This document shows positions 1 through 11,168 of a stretch of 64,000 nt of DNA, piece after piece; the stretch's first letter is position 1; the number at the start of each line of letters is the position of its first letter. Made by a program: the position numbers and the translations under genes. The notes under the pieces were generated by a model, which did not search any database, was not told the origin of the DNA, and was given only the letters and a program-made list of their open reading frames with translations. Origin of the DNA: Varanus komodoensis (lineage: Eukaryota > Chordata > Lepidosauria > Squamata > Varanidae); the NCBI RefSeq assembly GCF_004798865.1, contig NW_025336347.1, positions 16,729,273 through 16,793,272 on the forward strand. Reading direction: 5' to 3'.

Positions 1-99
1 GTCCCCATGCCTGCTTCAGGCCCCGATCATGCAGGGTCTAAATCTCATTGGAAGTCTATGCATGTCCAGCACTTCGGGCTGCAGATGTGTGAGGAATCT

Positions 100-500
100 A
101 TCAGATAACCTGAGCTCAGCTCCCCAGACTCTTTCCTGGTTTGTCCCAGCCCCAGGTCCAAGTGCGCCCGGTGTTGGGGGCCACTCACCAGGAGCTGAGC
201 GCCATGCGCAGCAGCACTGCTGGACTTGGGCTGGGAGGCAGCTGGTCGTGCGGGGCCCACCAGGAACGTTGCTAGCAGCATCCCTCCGTCTTCTGCACCG
301 TGTGCAGCCGCCGCTTGGGCTGTCACACCTGACATGCACGAAGGTTGCCAGTCGCACGACCTCTGTTTTGCAAACAGTTGCAGACTTCCTCTCAGCCCAG
401 CTCACCTTCCAAGACCAGACCGAGCATGAGAAGAGTTCCACAAATGTTCAGTGGATAGATTCCACTAGGTTTCATCCCAACCCTACTTCAGACCACCCAA
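100..500 (+). repeat. GC-rich unclassified interspersed repeat, copy A
   Basis: One copy of a GC-rich family seen at five or more places in this window (also near 15.2-15.8, 46.5 and 52.8-53.3 kb). Shared landmarks in order are a GAAGGTTGCC block followed by a GCA-rich stretch (about 340-360 here), a CTCAGCCCAGCT-type block (about 390), the motif GAGCATGAGA (about 421) and a GGATxGATT block (about 454). The ending TTCATCCCAACC (470-482) is shared with the copy at 52.8-53.3 kb, so the 3' boundary is fairly secure and the 5' boundary is not. I see no coding frame of a known transposon and cannot assign a class. The 185-aa open frame across it has no recognisable domain and reflects the GC content. 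Confidence 0.6.
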
Positions 501-890
501 CCAGTCTGTGGGGAAGCTGGCAGGAGATGCAGCGGGACCTGGGAGCTGCAGCCACGCTCTCCCTTCTCGCAGCGGTGACTAGGTGAGCTACTGATGCCTG
601 GACAGGGCAAATGGGCTGGGCTGGAGAAGCTTGCCAGTTGTGGTCAGGAACCCGAAGAGAAAAGTTGCATTTACCCCCCTCCCTCTGTCTGTGTGTGTGT
701 GTGTGTGCGTGCGCGCGCGCACTGAGTCCAAGTAAGAACATGTTTACTTTTGCTCCATGGAACATTTTTTATACTTATATTTCTGTGCCATCCTATCTCT
801 GCATTTCTCTTTGATTTTTTAAATTCTTCTCACAATAGGTTCAGGTTTATGTTTAATGTGTCGTGAAATGTGTACTTTCTTCCGCAGAGA
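481..890. other. Non-repeat spacer with low-complexity DNA
   Basis: No gene is visible. The stretch holds the GT/GC microsatellite described separately, a pyrimidine-rich run before it and AT-rich sequence after it. Confidence 0.6.
688..722. repeat. (GT)n(GC)n microsatellite
   Basis: A run of alternating GT that changes into alternating GC, about 35 bp. It is a pure purine-pyrimidine alternation of the kind that can adopt Z-DNA. Similar CA/CG or GA/GC composites lie near 25.5, 34.4 and 53.5 kb. Confidence 0.9.
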
Positions 891-1130
891 ACCTCCCCAA
901 CCGCACAGACCCCCCTGAGTTCCTGCTGTCGGGGAGGTACTCCCAGCGAGAAAGAGGGCCTTTTTCGTAGTGGCCTTCTGAGCGTGAAACACTTGGTCCA
1001 GTGCGGGCTGCCGGGTGCCAACGCTGCCTTCTTCTCAGTGCCTGATCAAGCCTTTCCTCTACTCCCAGGCATTTGGAGGCATGCAGTCGGTTTTTATGCA
1101 CTCCTGCAATGCTGATTATGGTCATTTTGC
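890..1130 (+). mobile_element. Degenerate L2 LINE 3'-coding fragment
   Basis: In one forward frame the translation reads as a decayed version of the end of L2 ORF2: a SQRERAFF-like stretch (about 940-965), then hydrophobic residues ending in LYSQAFGG (about 1057-1080), which resembles the LFxQAF end of L2 proteins. The 90-residue run has short gaps against the family pattern. It ends abruptly and a second L2 piece starts about 90 bp downstream. This is an old 5'-truncated copy with no coding capacity. Confidence 0.5.
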
Positions 1131-1199
1131 TTAAGGAAAACCTGCCATACCCACAGAAGCTTTTGACGGTTTGCTTGAGGCAGCTTACATTAGTGCAGT

Positions 1200-1655
1200 G
1201 TAAACTCTGCTAGTCTTTCTCAGAGAGCGCCCTCTTAAGGAAATGAGGAGAGTGGCAACTAGGGAAGGGCCTTTTCAGCTGTGGCCCCCTGATTGCAGAA
1301 TCGGCTCCCCAAAGCAGTGCACCTGCTACCTACTCTCTGTTTTTTTTTTTTCAGAACCAGGCAAAACCCTTTTTATTTACCCAATCTTTTAATAGTTAAA
1401 TGACTTTGATTCTTTTAAAATCAACCCCTACACTGCATTTATTGTTCCGCTACTGTACCTTTGGACTACCTTGATTGTAGTCATTATAGGCCTACTGTTG
1501 TTTTTATATTATGTATGCTTGATTTTATATTTTAAAGTTACTGAGCTTGCTATCTGGTATTTTATTTATGTTGGTTATCTGGACGTTGTGAACCACCAAG
1601 GGAGCTGGTTTGGGTGTGTGAGCAGCAGAGAAATTAAATAAATAAATATTAGTGC
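1200..1655 (+). mobile_element. L2 LINE 3' end with tail
   Basis: The forward translation from about 1220 reads LKEMRRVATREGPFQLW and then a stretch resembling RLKTFLF, which is the C-terminus of L2 ORF2. An AT-rich 3' UTR follows, and the copy closes with GTTGTGAACCACC (about 1586) and AAATAAATAAATA (about 1636-1648), the usual squamate L2 3' end. A T-run near 1340 interrupts the frame. It is 5'-truncated, as most LINE copies are, and clearly decayed. Confidence 0.75.
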
Positions 1656-2965
1656 TGGATCAGACATTGCCTCATCTGTACAAAATGTATCTTTAAAAAA
1701 AGAAAGGAGCAGACCAATAGATTTCTGCGGGTTCTGCTTTGGAACTTAATTACATGTTACACGTAGCACATTTATTTTGCTCTAATGTAGAGATTGTACA
1801 TTGTTATTACTTCCATGTGACTGTGTGGTGCTTTGATGATTTTGCCCAAATTACCATTTTTAATCTTAAAATGAGAATGTGTTTGGAAATTGAACAAGGG
1901 TCAGGCAGGTGCTGTTGAAAAATAAAGAACAGGGTTGTAGCTCTCAGAAACCCTTATCCATGAGTAATTATCTTGTTATGTTAAAGTGGTTCTCCAGAAT
2001 ATTAAAATAATTAGGACCAACAATCTCAGCCTTGCTTTCCTCAGATGCTATAATTGGCAAGGGGTGTTAACTAATTAAATGTATTTATATTGCCGGCTGG
2101 CTAAAGAAAAGGATGAAGCACTTGTAATTACTAGAATTCAGTGAGATCACGTATTTACCAGGGAGAATAAACATGCAGATTATAGCATTTGCGATGGGCT
2201 AATAGCTGGAAACAGGCATCGATGCTCAGTCTATTGGCATATCAATCCAGATGAGAAAGAGAGGGATGGCTGCTGGGTGGTTTGTCCGCCCAGGTAAATG
2301 GTGCTCAACTCATTCTGCTTTGGAGAAAAGGCACACGTAATCTTGGAGGGTTAAAAAGGCATGTGTGATGGGCAGAAAGTAGATCAGGAGACCTTTTGCT
2401 CCCTCTCGCATAACTTTGGGTTCTCCAATGCAGCCGAACCTCTTGTGTGGAAATATGCGCTACCACTATGTGTAGTGATTACTAACAGGCTGGACAGTTT
2501 TGTGGAGAGGAGCACCACCAGTGGCTGCTAGTCACGGTAGTGATTGAGCTCAATGGCCACTCTTGGGGGACATCTCATAACCTACATTATGAGGAAGAAG
2601 CCTTTGAAGGCTTGGCACTGGGAGTTGTGGACACTCGGGGGGAGGCAGAAGGCTTTGACATGCCCTCGGGGTCAGGCCGGCCGGTGCCCAGCCCAGCTGA
2701 CAGGAGAACAAGGATGCTTTGGAAGAAACAGGAGGGGTCCAAGGAGGGGAGCAGGGAGAGCCGTTGCCCTGCCTGGTCCTTGCGGCTATGAGAGGTATCA
2801 GGAGAGACGACCTGCCTGCCGGCTGGTGTAGGTTTCTCCAGCTGGCAGGAAGGGAAGGGACAGCTCTGGTGGCTGCACGTGGTGTCCAGAACTGGAGGCC
2901 GCGTGCCACTGAGCACCAGCTGAGGGGGAGCAACACAGAAACTCTGGGTTAGGTGGGATACAAAT
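1656..2965. other. Unique DNA, candidate conserved non-coding block
   Basis: No gene or repeat recognised. From about 2030 to 2270 the sequence is AT-rich, lacks simple repeats and carries several TAATTA-type sites, such as AACTAATTAAATG near 2069 and TTGTAATTACTAG near 2124. That is typical of conserved enhancers but not proof. From 2540 to 2960 it becomes GC-richer. Overlapping open frames of 83-128 aa on both strands there resemble nothing and look like chance. Confidence 0.3.
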
Positions 2966-2972
2966 ACATATA

Positions 2973-3085
2973 ATTAGGAAGCTGCTTTGTCTCTGGGTCA
3001 GGCCCTCGGCTCATCTGGCCCACTGGTACTGACATTGACCAGCAGTGGATCTGCAGGGCTTCAGGCAGGAGATTTTCCAGGGGTG
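2973..3085 (-). mobile_element. tRNA-derived SINE, 3' part, CR1-like tail
   Basis: Read on the plus strand the segment opens with TTAGGAAGCTGC, then a CTGGGTCAGGCCC block, CTCATCTGGCCC and TTCAGGCAGGAGATTTTCC. This is the antisense of a common reptile tRNA SINE whose 3' end resembles CR1. The tRNA-like head is missing here. A longer, more diverged copy is at 47781-47950. It is a 5'-truncated fragment. Confidence 0.6.
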
Positions 3086-3276
3086 CTGGAGCAGAACAGG
3101 GGCCTTTGGCGTGCAGAGCAGGTGCTGCGATGCTGAGCTACGGCAGCCTCCTCCTGTCACCCGCATGTCTCCCATGCAGGTTTCTCACAGGCATCAGGTT
3201 GTTGACTGAGCAGCACAAGATGGCCTTCTGGCTAATCCACCAAGGCACTCTTTGCAAGCCATTTGAGTTTGTGTGT

Positions 3277-3289
3277 GGGGGGGGGGGGG
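3277..3289. repeat. G13 homopolymer
   Basis: Thirteen consecutive G residues, following a short GT alternation. The length is likely variable between individuals. A similar G12 run is at 21299-21310 and a C12 run at 55831-55842. Confidence 0.9.
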
Positions 3290-3344
3290 TTGCACCTTTT
3301 TTTAGGATAATTGTGCTTTTCTCAGGATATTTTTCAGGGGTAGG

Positions 3345-3480
3345 ATGTATGTATGTATGTATTATTGTTTATTTCATTTTTCTACTGCCTGTAGCTGAAG
3401 CTCTCAGGATGGTTTTCTATTTCTTCAGCCTGTAGCTGAAGTTCTCTGGATGGTTTACAACAAAGCAGAAATACAATAAA
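3345..3480 (-). mobile_element. L2-type 3' tail with internal duplication
   Basis: Antisense copy of the L2-like tail: GTATGTATGTAT, then a TTTCTACTGCC block, GAAGCTCTC and GGATGGTTT. The stretch from CTGTAGCTGAAG to GGATGGTTT occurs twice (about 3390-3415 and 3431-3456) with a 41-bp period, so the tail carries a local tandem duplication. It could equally be the tail of an L2-mobilised SINE, because both share this end. Confidence 0.6.
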
Positions 3481-4580
3481 TGCATACATACACAAATATA
3501 AATAAAAATATGTATTGTGGAGGGCTGGGCTTGTTTGTGAGGGAAGGTGCAGCAATGACAGCAAGAACATCACGGGTTGCATCCAAAGGTAGTCGCTCTA
3601 CTGATGGGAACCATCTGCCAGTGGAATGGGGGTGGAGGCCATTTTCAGCAGTTCCTCCTCTCCAGATCCCTGTGACCTTTCCTTTAAACCGCTTCAGAAG
3701 CAGCAGGGTTAAATCCAGGGTCTTGTGAGCAGACCTCTCCTCTCCTTAGATCTGCTCCAGAGCATCCGGAGCTGAAGGAAGAGGCTATGGAGCAGTGGGG
3801 GTGGGAGGGAAACCCCTTCCCCAACCTTTATTGCTTTTCTAGTTCCTGGGCTTAAAATTATTCCCTTCCTTGTTGTGAGCTGCTCTGAGGACTTTATTGC
3901 AGGACCATCCAAAAATATTACTAAACGGTGCAAACAAATAAAGGAACCTTGTAAGTACAGGCCTAACGTATTGGATGATCCAGCTCTGATGCACCAGACC
4001 CATGATAGCAAAACCACTGACCTGAGTCTGAAGTGTCTGAGGAATCCCCATTGAGCAGTGTTGTGGAAGGCGGGGATGACTTCTGGGTGGATGGATGGAT
4101 GAGCCAGGGTGAATTCTGGCTCCAGTAAGATTAGGTGCAAGTGAGTGGAATTTATTATTGATGCTGGCCTGCCTTTTGTTGTATGGATGACATAGTTTAT
4201 TCAGTTATTTTAGTATTAAGACTGTGGATTCCTGTGGATAACAATATATCCATAATAGGGAGGGGCTATAACAGTTTAAGATAAATAAACGTTTTGCATT
4301 AAGGAACAACCTGAGTGTTCAGAAGTGGACATAAACCAGAAGAGGATGTATGTTTACAGCTGGAGAAAACCGGAAAATGCAAGCTGTGTTTCATGAGTGG
4401 GGCAGCGTTGAGGGAGGAAGGTGGGGCATTTGCCAGGGGCCCAGACCCCAGCAAGACCCACTGCTCAGCCTTGTTGCAAAGTCCACTTTTACCTGCCCCC
4501 TGCTTTGCCCAGGCCGTGGCGAGAAGGAACACGGCAGGTGCCTTTCCTTACTAGACCAGGCAAGCCAGCTGTGAACTGGT

Positions 4581-4618
4581 GAGGAGGAGGAGGAGGAGGA
4601 GGAGGAGGAGGAGGAGGA
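4581..4618. repeat. (GAG)n microsatellite
   Basis: About 12.7 uninterrupted copies of GAG. The strand is purely purine, so the mirror symmetry could support triplex (H-DNA) formation. It creates a poly-serine run in one antisense frame that is not evidence of a gene. Confidence 0.95.
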
Positions 4619-5834
4619 CGAGTATCGCCAGCTGGTGACAATGGATGTGGGGAGGTGGAAGCAGCAGGGGGGCATGGAGGGTGTCTTGCCCTCTAAATCC
4701 TGCCTTTGGCTCTGTTCCTAAGCACCTTTTGGCCATTTGTATCTCCCTTGTACAACTAACAAGCAGAAACTTGAGGCTTGAATTTTATTTCATGTCAAAG
4801 AACCCGGCTCTTTGCTATCTCTGAAAATGTCATGCTCACCACCTGCCCTCTTTTCATTCTTCTAGTTTATGGCAGACTTTTAAAAATATATATAAGAGAA
4901 AGGAAGGGAGAAAAGCAAGCACATAGCTCGCTATTGTGAGGACCTATGAAGTAATCAATTTTGGATTCAGACCCTTATAACTGTTTGACATTTCAGGGTC
5001 AGCAGGACAACTTTTTGAGAGATTGAAAAGCTACGTGGCTGGGCCCACAATAGGTTATAAAACAGGGACGCATAAAGGGATACTTCAAAACAGCTCACTT
5101 TTATCTTAATGGCTACAGAGAAAAAGCAGCCAGAGGACTGTTGGAAGGAGGAGGACTGACCCCAAACACCGGAGACTCTCTTTATTTGTATTATGCTCTT
5201 CAGATAACCACAACTCTGGTTATTCTGCAGTAAAAGAAATGCAGTCACAATGAGCTGCCTTGGAAGTTATAAATCAATTCTGAACCCCCATCCCAAAACC
5301 CATTCAAAGAGGCATTTTGAAACAGCGTCATGAGAAACTCGGTCGGTTGGGCGACGGCTGTTCAGCCGTGGTGGTGCAGGGAGGTGATTCTTGACCCGCG
5401 TGGTGGGAGTGAGGCTGCCTTAGGTGGCACCAAAGAGCAAGTCACTTATTTTGAGGTGGGGTAAGATAGCCCTGCTCAGTGAGAGTCCCTCCTGCTCCAT
5501 CTGCAGCGTGGGATCCCGGACGTCTGCCCTGAATTCCTGCCCACATGACTCCACGGCTTCTCAGTGTTACACGGAGAGATATTCACCGACTAGAGTGTTC
5601 TAAAATTCTGCACAAGCTAACCTGAATTGTCACCGAGACGATTCCCTGTGGCTTCTCACACAGATATGCAAGTCTGTGAAAGGTACCAAACTGACAAGGT
5701 ATTTTGCAGGGGCACGAGAGTAGGTTATGCACTGTGCCAAGCTAAATGTGGAAATGAACGCAAGGCAAAGATTTCCTTTAGAAGTATTGTGATGCTCATC
5801 TCGGGGAATAGCGCGCCGCCAAAGGAGGAACTCG

Positions 5835-5856
5835 CCCTCCGGATTCTTCCGGAGGG
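5835..5856. other. Perfect 9-bp hairpin
   Basis: Arms CCCTCCGGA (5835-5843) and TCCGGAGGG (5848-5856) are perfectly complementary around a four-base TTCT loop. It lies in a locally CpG-richer stretch. No promoter or transcript context is evident. Confidence 0.85.
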
Positions 5857-6796
5857 ATGGCATCCTTTGCTGAGGCTTCACGTGTGCCGCTCGACAGGAA
5901 TGCTCCCTGGCTTTATGCTCACACAGATGCACACTTCGAAAGTCAAGGGAAATTTATTCAGGAGAAAATGTAGAGCAGATACGAGCTTTAACCCGACGTT
6001 GTCTAGGCAGCAACTATTCCTTCTGTAGGCAAGTGTTGCTCGATTTATCTAATGGGGTGAAGAGTCTCCAGACTAACAGTCGTATAAATGGAGGGACGCT
6101 CAGAAAAAGAGAGGGAGTCCAAGCCTACCACTGGTCTGTCAGTCGTCCTGCGTGGCAGACGCTTGGCAACAGCTCCTTGTGAGGGCAGGAAGGGTGCCAG
6201 GAGTCCGCATTCCAGGCAGGGGCCAGATCAGAGCTTCCCACCTTCCACTTTCTAAGCCCCTGCTTCTTATTGTCTTTTACTTGGACTTACCTCTATGGGA
6301 ACAGGAAGGTTCCCATTGTTTTCCAGACTTCTGCTGATTGCTTGACGTGTGCTTGATTGCTCTGGATGACCATAGCCATCTCTTCATCACCGTCTGCTGT
6401 TTGACCAGGTCTGCTTTCCATGGGTAAACAGATGGGCTCTTTCTCTGTTTGCTGGCTGCTGTGGGTGGGGTGAGTTCTAGGTATCCTGTGTCCTTTCCCT
6501 CACCTCCAGGTGACTTACTGTGCTCACTCAGGAAAATGGTAGTCATCCCTGCAAGGCTGTTTTGCCTAATCCCTTCATGGGGAAATCTCTTCAGGTTGTA
6601 TTTGATGGGTTCTCCACAAGGATTGCAGCGTTCATTATGCATCATTGACGTATCTCATTCATACTGGCCAGCCCAGGTCATTAGGTCACTCCCAGTGAAA
6701 GCAGGAAGGTTTTCTAAATTAGGTCTTTTAGAGACCTGATTACTACCGGACACCTTGAGTTTTGGCAGCACAGGGCTGGATCGATTTTGAACATCA

Positions 6797-6820
6797 GGAG
6801 GAGGAGGAGGAGGAGGAGGA
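6797..6820. repeat. (GGA)n microsatellite
   Basis: About eight copies of a purine-only triplet. Shorter than the related run at 4581-4618. Confidence 0.9.
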
Positions 6821-7176
6821 AAAGTTAGAATGATGTCACAATAAGCTTCAGTTTCAGTTCTTTGCACCACCCACCCAGTCTATGTTTCAGGTCATGACGT
6901 TGCAGGGTGGTGATTTCCTCAGCCTCCAAAGGAAGGTCTGCGGTCGGGATGGCAGTCACAGCGTGCTGTGGTCCTTTGCTCCAAGAAGACCAAGGCAGCT
7001 CCAGACAGTGACCGGGGAGGGTGGGTGGTCAGTGGCAGAGGGAACCATTCGTAGGTATCCTTGAATCCTGAAAGGTTCAAGGATAGAACTTGGAGTAGAA
7101 AGCTGTGAAACAAGGCCTGTCTTTGCACCCTGATTAAACCTAGGAGATAGCACATGGAAGGAGGAGAGTTCATGTG

Positions 7177-7218
7177 AAGGAAGGAAGGAAGGAAGGAAGG
7201 AAGGAAGGAAGGAAGGAA
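7177..7218. repeat. (AAGG)n microsatellite
   Basis: Roughly ten uninterrupted tetranucleotide units, purine-only on this strand. Likely polymorphic. Confidence 0.95.
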
Positions 7219-7224
7219 ATGTAG

Positions 7225-7830
7225 TTAACTAAGCATTGTGTTCCACTTGACGCAAGACCCAACCCATGACAGTCCAGTACTTTGAGCTTCCAGATGGTTC
7301 CTCAGCAAGTCAGAGAAAATACTGAGCTTAAAGTCATGGTAAATACAGTCATGTGTGTTGCTAGTTATCCTGAGTGGAATCCCCACACGTAATGGGGTCC
7401 CACCACTGAAATGGGCCGATTGAATTAGCTGGTTTTGCAGTAGGGAACTGCCCTTTGTGATTTCGGCAGTAAGAGAGATGGGCAGACATTGCATCAGCCA
7501 TTTTCTTCTCCCACAGTACCCTGGGGCTGAGGTTAGCAAAGCAGACCCTCTGAACGCACACCGATAGGATGCTGCGGCGCTTGCTGATGCCTGTGCCACT
7601 AAAACAGACCTCGTGGTCCGTGCCACAGAAAAGCTGCCCACCTGAATTTTGCCATTCCATCCCCTTTGCCAGGGGAGTCCCCCCGCCACACCCAGCTGCG
7701 TGTGCACAAGGTTTGCTGTGGTTCTTTGCTCAGGCCTAAAAGACACATACAGTTGGAGGGGGATTGGTTTTCTCAGACAGAAAGTGGCATAACATACACA
7801 CTGGCCCTGAATCTCCTTTTTCACTGCCAT
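7225..7830 (-). other. 201-aa open frame, probably not a gene
   Basis: The longest open frame of the window. The deduced protein is basic, with scattered Ser, Leu and Arg and several Cys. I see no signal peptide, membrane segment, repeat or motif of a known family. A second minus frame (7361-7660) is also open for 99 aa over the same DNA, which argues for a locally stop-poor composition rather than coding selection. There is no evident splice-bounded exon structure or poly(A) signal in register. Confidence 0.15.
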
Positions 7831-8180
7831 ATTTATTTATGCATTCATTCATTATTTTTATACTCCTCATAAATTTATTTAGGTGTTTTACGGCAATACC
7901 ATCATCATCATCAACAACAACATCTCAATATAATCAACAATAAAGGACTCTATGTAGGTGCCAACACAGCATAAAATATATCATCAGGTAGAAGACATAA
8001 ACCCACATTGCAGGAACTAGGATGATAAAACACCGAAGTACCAATATATCTAAAATACATTAAAATACTGGGAGAGAGATCCTGTGGTTTCCTAGGCATT
8101 AACTAGAGGGCCATAGGATAACTTGGGGCCACACACTGGAAGGCAAAGGCAAGGCTCCAGCATCAGGGCTCTGAGTGAGG
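7830..8180 (-). mobile_element. Possible old L2-related fragment
   Basis: The layout resembles the antisense of an L2 3' region: TTTATTTATGCATTC with TTTTTATACTCC at the left, then an AAC/AAT-rich stretch, and a CACACACTGGAAGGC block near 8132. The match is weak and the tail lacks the clear GCTCTCTGGG motif. It could be unrelated AT-rich DNA. Confidence 0.3.
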
Positions 8181-10950
8181 GACCTCGGAGTAGGAAGGGT
8201 CCAAGTGAGAGGACTTCACTCTTCAGGACTTACCATACGAAATAATTTTCTTGCCATAAACTGAGTAAGTTAGAGCACAGCCCTGTGCATGTTTAGACTG
8301 AGGAGAGTCCTGCAGCTGCCAGGATTTCTCCAGCCAGGATTGTAGGAATCTTTCCTGTCTAACCACACCTGGGATCGTGCTTGGGTTCAGGGTTCCTCTT
8401 GAAAGCACTCAGTCCAGACACTCGCCAGCTGGACAAAGGAGAGACTAGCAGCAAACAGCAGATGGATGGAGTGCCGAATGAAGGCCAGCGCCTACTCTGC
8501 CTGCGGAGATGCCAATGAGGTGTAGCCCCAGCCAGCAGAGGACCACGCTCTTAAAATTTAAGTGCAAAGGACTCCGCTTTTTTCTCTCTGCCAAATTTTG
8601 GAAGGTCTACCCATATTCCTGTGGGTATCGAGCTGCAAGTACAGCTGATAAAAGGTTAGATATTTAGCTCTGATTTCAGTGACTAACTGCTGGTCCCTGG
8701 GGAAATGCGTAGAACAGGCGTGCACATGAAGGGGAAAAACCAGTGAATGTTACATCAGGCGCTTTCAGCAACGACAAAAGAGCACGTTCAGCCTTATCAG
8801 CCACTGCATCCAAAAACCCATTAGTGGCTTGTGAAACATCCCTCTGTCTCTTTTCTGCCCTCCCAAATAAATGATAACTGGAACTCATTCAGTAGAACAT
8901 ATGCTTAGAAACCCACAGCTTGATAGGTACATGTGTACAGGAGGAGGCTGCCAAAATCAGGATGGCTTTGCATTCGCTTTCTTATATAAATGCTAGAATC
9001 CCATTTGTCCCCAGAAAGCAGCTCAGTGCCTGGAGTTTGCCGGGGTTGTCATTACGGCCTGCAATCCTGCTCAGAGGAGTCCCCCCTCCCCTTCTCATTT
9101 ATGCACAGTAATAAAACTCCCATCATGGCATCAGGCGTTAGGATTAGCGATGCCACTGCTTAAGGCGGTGTTTCAAGGCTGTGAGTCAAAGTAGCTAGAA
9201 AAGCTAGCATGCAGCGCACAATTATGCTGGCTGCATGGAGAGAAGGATTTATGTTTAAACACTATTAATATTGCAGGGACATCTGCAGCATAAAAAGGAA
9301 TTTAAGTTAAATAAAAGATTGAATCCCTTTCTCTTGTAGGACTAATCTGGCATTATTAATTGATTTTAAGGTTCTTTTTCAATGTTGATGACCCTGCTGG
9401 GCATTTACAAAGGGAAGTGTAGCTTCCCATTTGAGTATTCTCTTTTCTTTTATGGTTTATTGTTTGTTTGAAGAAAAGAAAATTGAAATTTTATTGGGGA
9501 AGGCTGGTTTGATTTCAGATGCTGGGGAGAGAGGGCCTTCAAGGTGACTTGATTATGGTGGATAAGTGCTTTAGTGGGGAGAAAGGATTGGGCTTTTAAA
9601 GGACCACTGTATCTTGTGGTGAAATTAAGAACATGGGCTGGCATCTCAAAGTTTTACCACCAGACAACCCAGATTAGAAATGGGTTCATCCACTGGAATA
9701 AGCCTCGCTGTAAGGAAAGCATCTGCGATTAGCCTTTTAAAATAACTTCTATTTATAGGACTTCTAGTTTGGACAGTGCGCCCTACATTTCAGTGTTCCT
9801 CACAATGGTTACATCACATGGTAGGTTAATTAACAGGCCAGTATTAGGTACTATGGCGTTGTAGATGGTGAGCAGAGGCTGAGAGAGACTTTGTATCCCA
9901 GAACCACACGGTGAATCCAAAGCAGGGGTATTCAGACAACACCCCCCTCTTGTGTTCTGAAATCGAAACATGTTTGCTGCCAGTGTGAAAGAGATGCTTG
10001 AATGTAGAGGCCAGACAATGTTTCCATTCTGGCTGAGAAGGCCCGTGGGGACATGCCTTTTCCACAGTGGCTCTGCAGAGGAGCTCTCCAGCATGCATGC
10101 CCGCCTCTGCTAGGAGGGATCCCCTGGCTCCTGAATTACCTCCGGGCCGTTCAGAGGGCTACCCCTCCAGAGCTACCATGTCAGAGATGTCAAGAAGCCC
10201 TGCCTGGCCAGGTCCATGCCCATCAGTGTTTGCTTATATCTATATATGAGAGTTTTATGTGGGTACCGGTAGCTCATCTTTAGGCAAAGTATCTGAACGG
10301 AGCCACCGAGCATAACCGAAGCCCTCTGCCTGCCACTGTTGCTGCCAAGCAATTTTGATGGATGGACTTTCCTAGTTCCACTCCGGTGTGCGATGCTGGA
10401 GTTCGGAGAGGGTCAAATGTGTTCGTTCCACCCTGTCCGAACTCCGGAGTGGATCACAGAGCCTAGAACGGCTGCGTAATTCATCTGACAGCCACCACTG
10501 CTTGCCTCAATCAGAGACGGGCCGTGTGAAGCGCCGTGGCTTTGACGGGAGGGTGTTTCACAGGAACACACCTCCGTGGATTGAAAGAAAATGTTCAGCC
10601 CCAGCGCATCATCTGCACGATTGTCCAGTGCGGAAGAGGGCTCCTCGTGCTTGCAGAGGCATACATGTGGGGCTCTTCCCTGCAAAGAGTGGGGAGCACT
10701 TGGAGTGGAAGAATTCCTCCTTCCTCAGCATAAAGCTCCTCCATTAGCCTGCGCTCTGGTCTGGGCACGGAGCACCTGGTCATTCTGGCTCGCCATGTGC
10801 AGAGCAAGGAAGCTGCTTTTCTTCAGGTGCAGTCCGGTGGGTGTGTGGTCCTGGCAAAAAGGTGGCCTCACAGGAGTGCGGGACAGGGCAAAAGATGGAT
10901 GGATGAGCAACACTTGATAGCTATTGTTTGTTTGTTAGAATCAAACTGCA
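8181..10950. other. Unique DNA, candidate conserved block and quasi-palindrome
   Basis: No gene recognised. The segment about 9130-9420 is repeat-free, AT-rich and contains TTTATGTTTAAACAC and ATTATTAATTGATTTTAA, so it is a candidate conserved non-coding element. A 75-bp quasi-palindrome lies at 10378-10452. Three open frames of 103-119 aa overlap one another on both strands between 9.8 and 10.9 kb and have no recognisable content. Confidence 0.3.
10378..10452. other. Large quasi-palindrome (hairpin-prone)
   Basis: The inner arms GGAGTTCGGAGAGGG (10398-10412) and CCCTGTCCGAACTCC (10431-10445) pair with one mismatch around an 18-nt loop. The outer arms CCACTCCGG (10378-10386) and CCGGAGTGG (10444-10452) pair perfectly. 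The left side carries about a dozen extra bases between the two arms. No transposon ends or target duplications were recognised around it. Confidence 0.8.
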
Positions 10951-10956
10951 CTATAT

Positions 10957-11168
10957 CCTTTTTTTAAAGAACTCAGAATGGCTTACATCATTCGCCTCCT
11001 GCTGCTCTCAATCTTATCCCCAGAACAACAACCCTGTGAGGTAGGTTGGGGTGAGAGTCTGTGACTGGCCCAAAGTCACCCAGTTGGCTCCATGGCTGAA
11101 CAGGACTTGAACCCAGATCTCCTGAGTTCCAGTCCTGCACTCTTCACCACTACACCACACTGGTTTGC
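10957..11168 (-). mobile_element. MIR/CORE-like tRNA SINE
   Basis: Antisense copy, about 210 bp. On the plus strand it has the tail side first (GGCTTACATCATT), then CAACCCTGTGAGGTAGG, GACTGGCCCAAAGTCACCC in the core, CTTGAACCCAGATCTCC corresponding to the Pol III B box, and CTACACCACACTGG at the tRNA-like head. It looks nearly full length. Copies at 39280 and 50641 have the same order and orientation. Confidence 0.85.

Larger units (their letters stand above)
3485..7170. other. Mostly unique DNA
   Basis: No gene or well-supported transposon. It contains GAG-type microsatellites at 4581 and 6797, a CpG-richer patch at 5340-5420, and small hairpins at 5354-5369 and 5835-5856. A 133-aa open frame at 5627-6028 lies over sequence on which the minus strand is also open for 100 aa (5630-5932), with no recognisable domain on either strand. 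I treat both as chance. Confidence 0.4.

Noticed and set aside
4391-4736. Poly-serine and poly-leucine runs as part of proteins
   Set aside because: They are translations of the GAG microsatellite.
5340-5420. CpG island promoter
   Set aside because: Too short and followed by ordinary DNA. No exon or splice signal in context.
7225-7830. 201-aa minus-strand open frame as a gene
   Set aside because: No domain, no family resemblance and a second open frame over the same DNA. Length alone is not enough in 64 kb.
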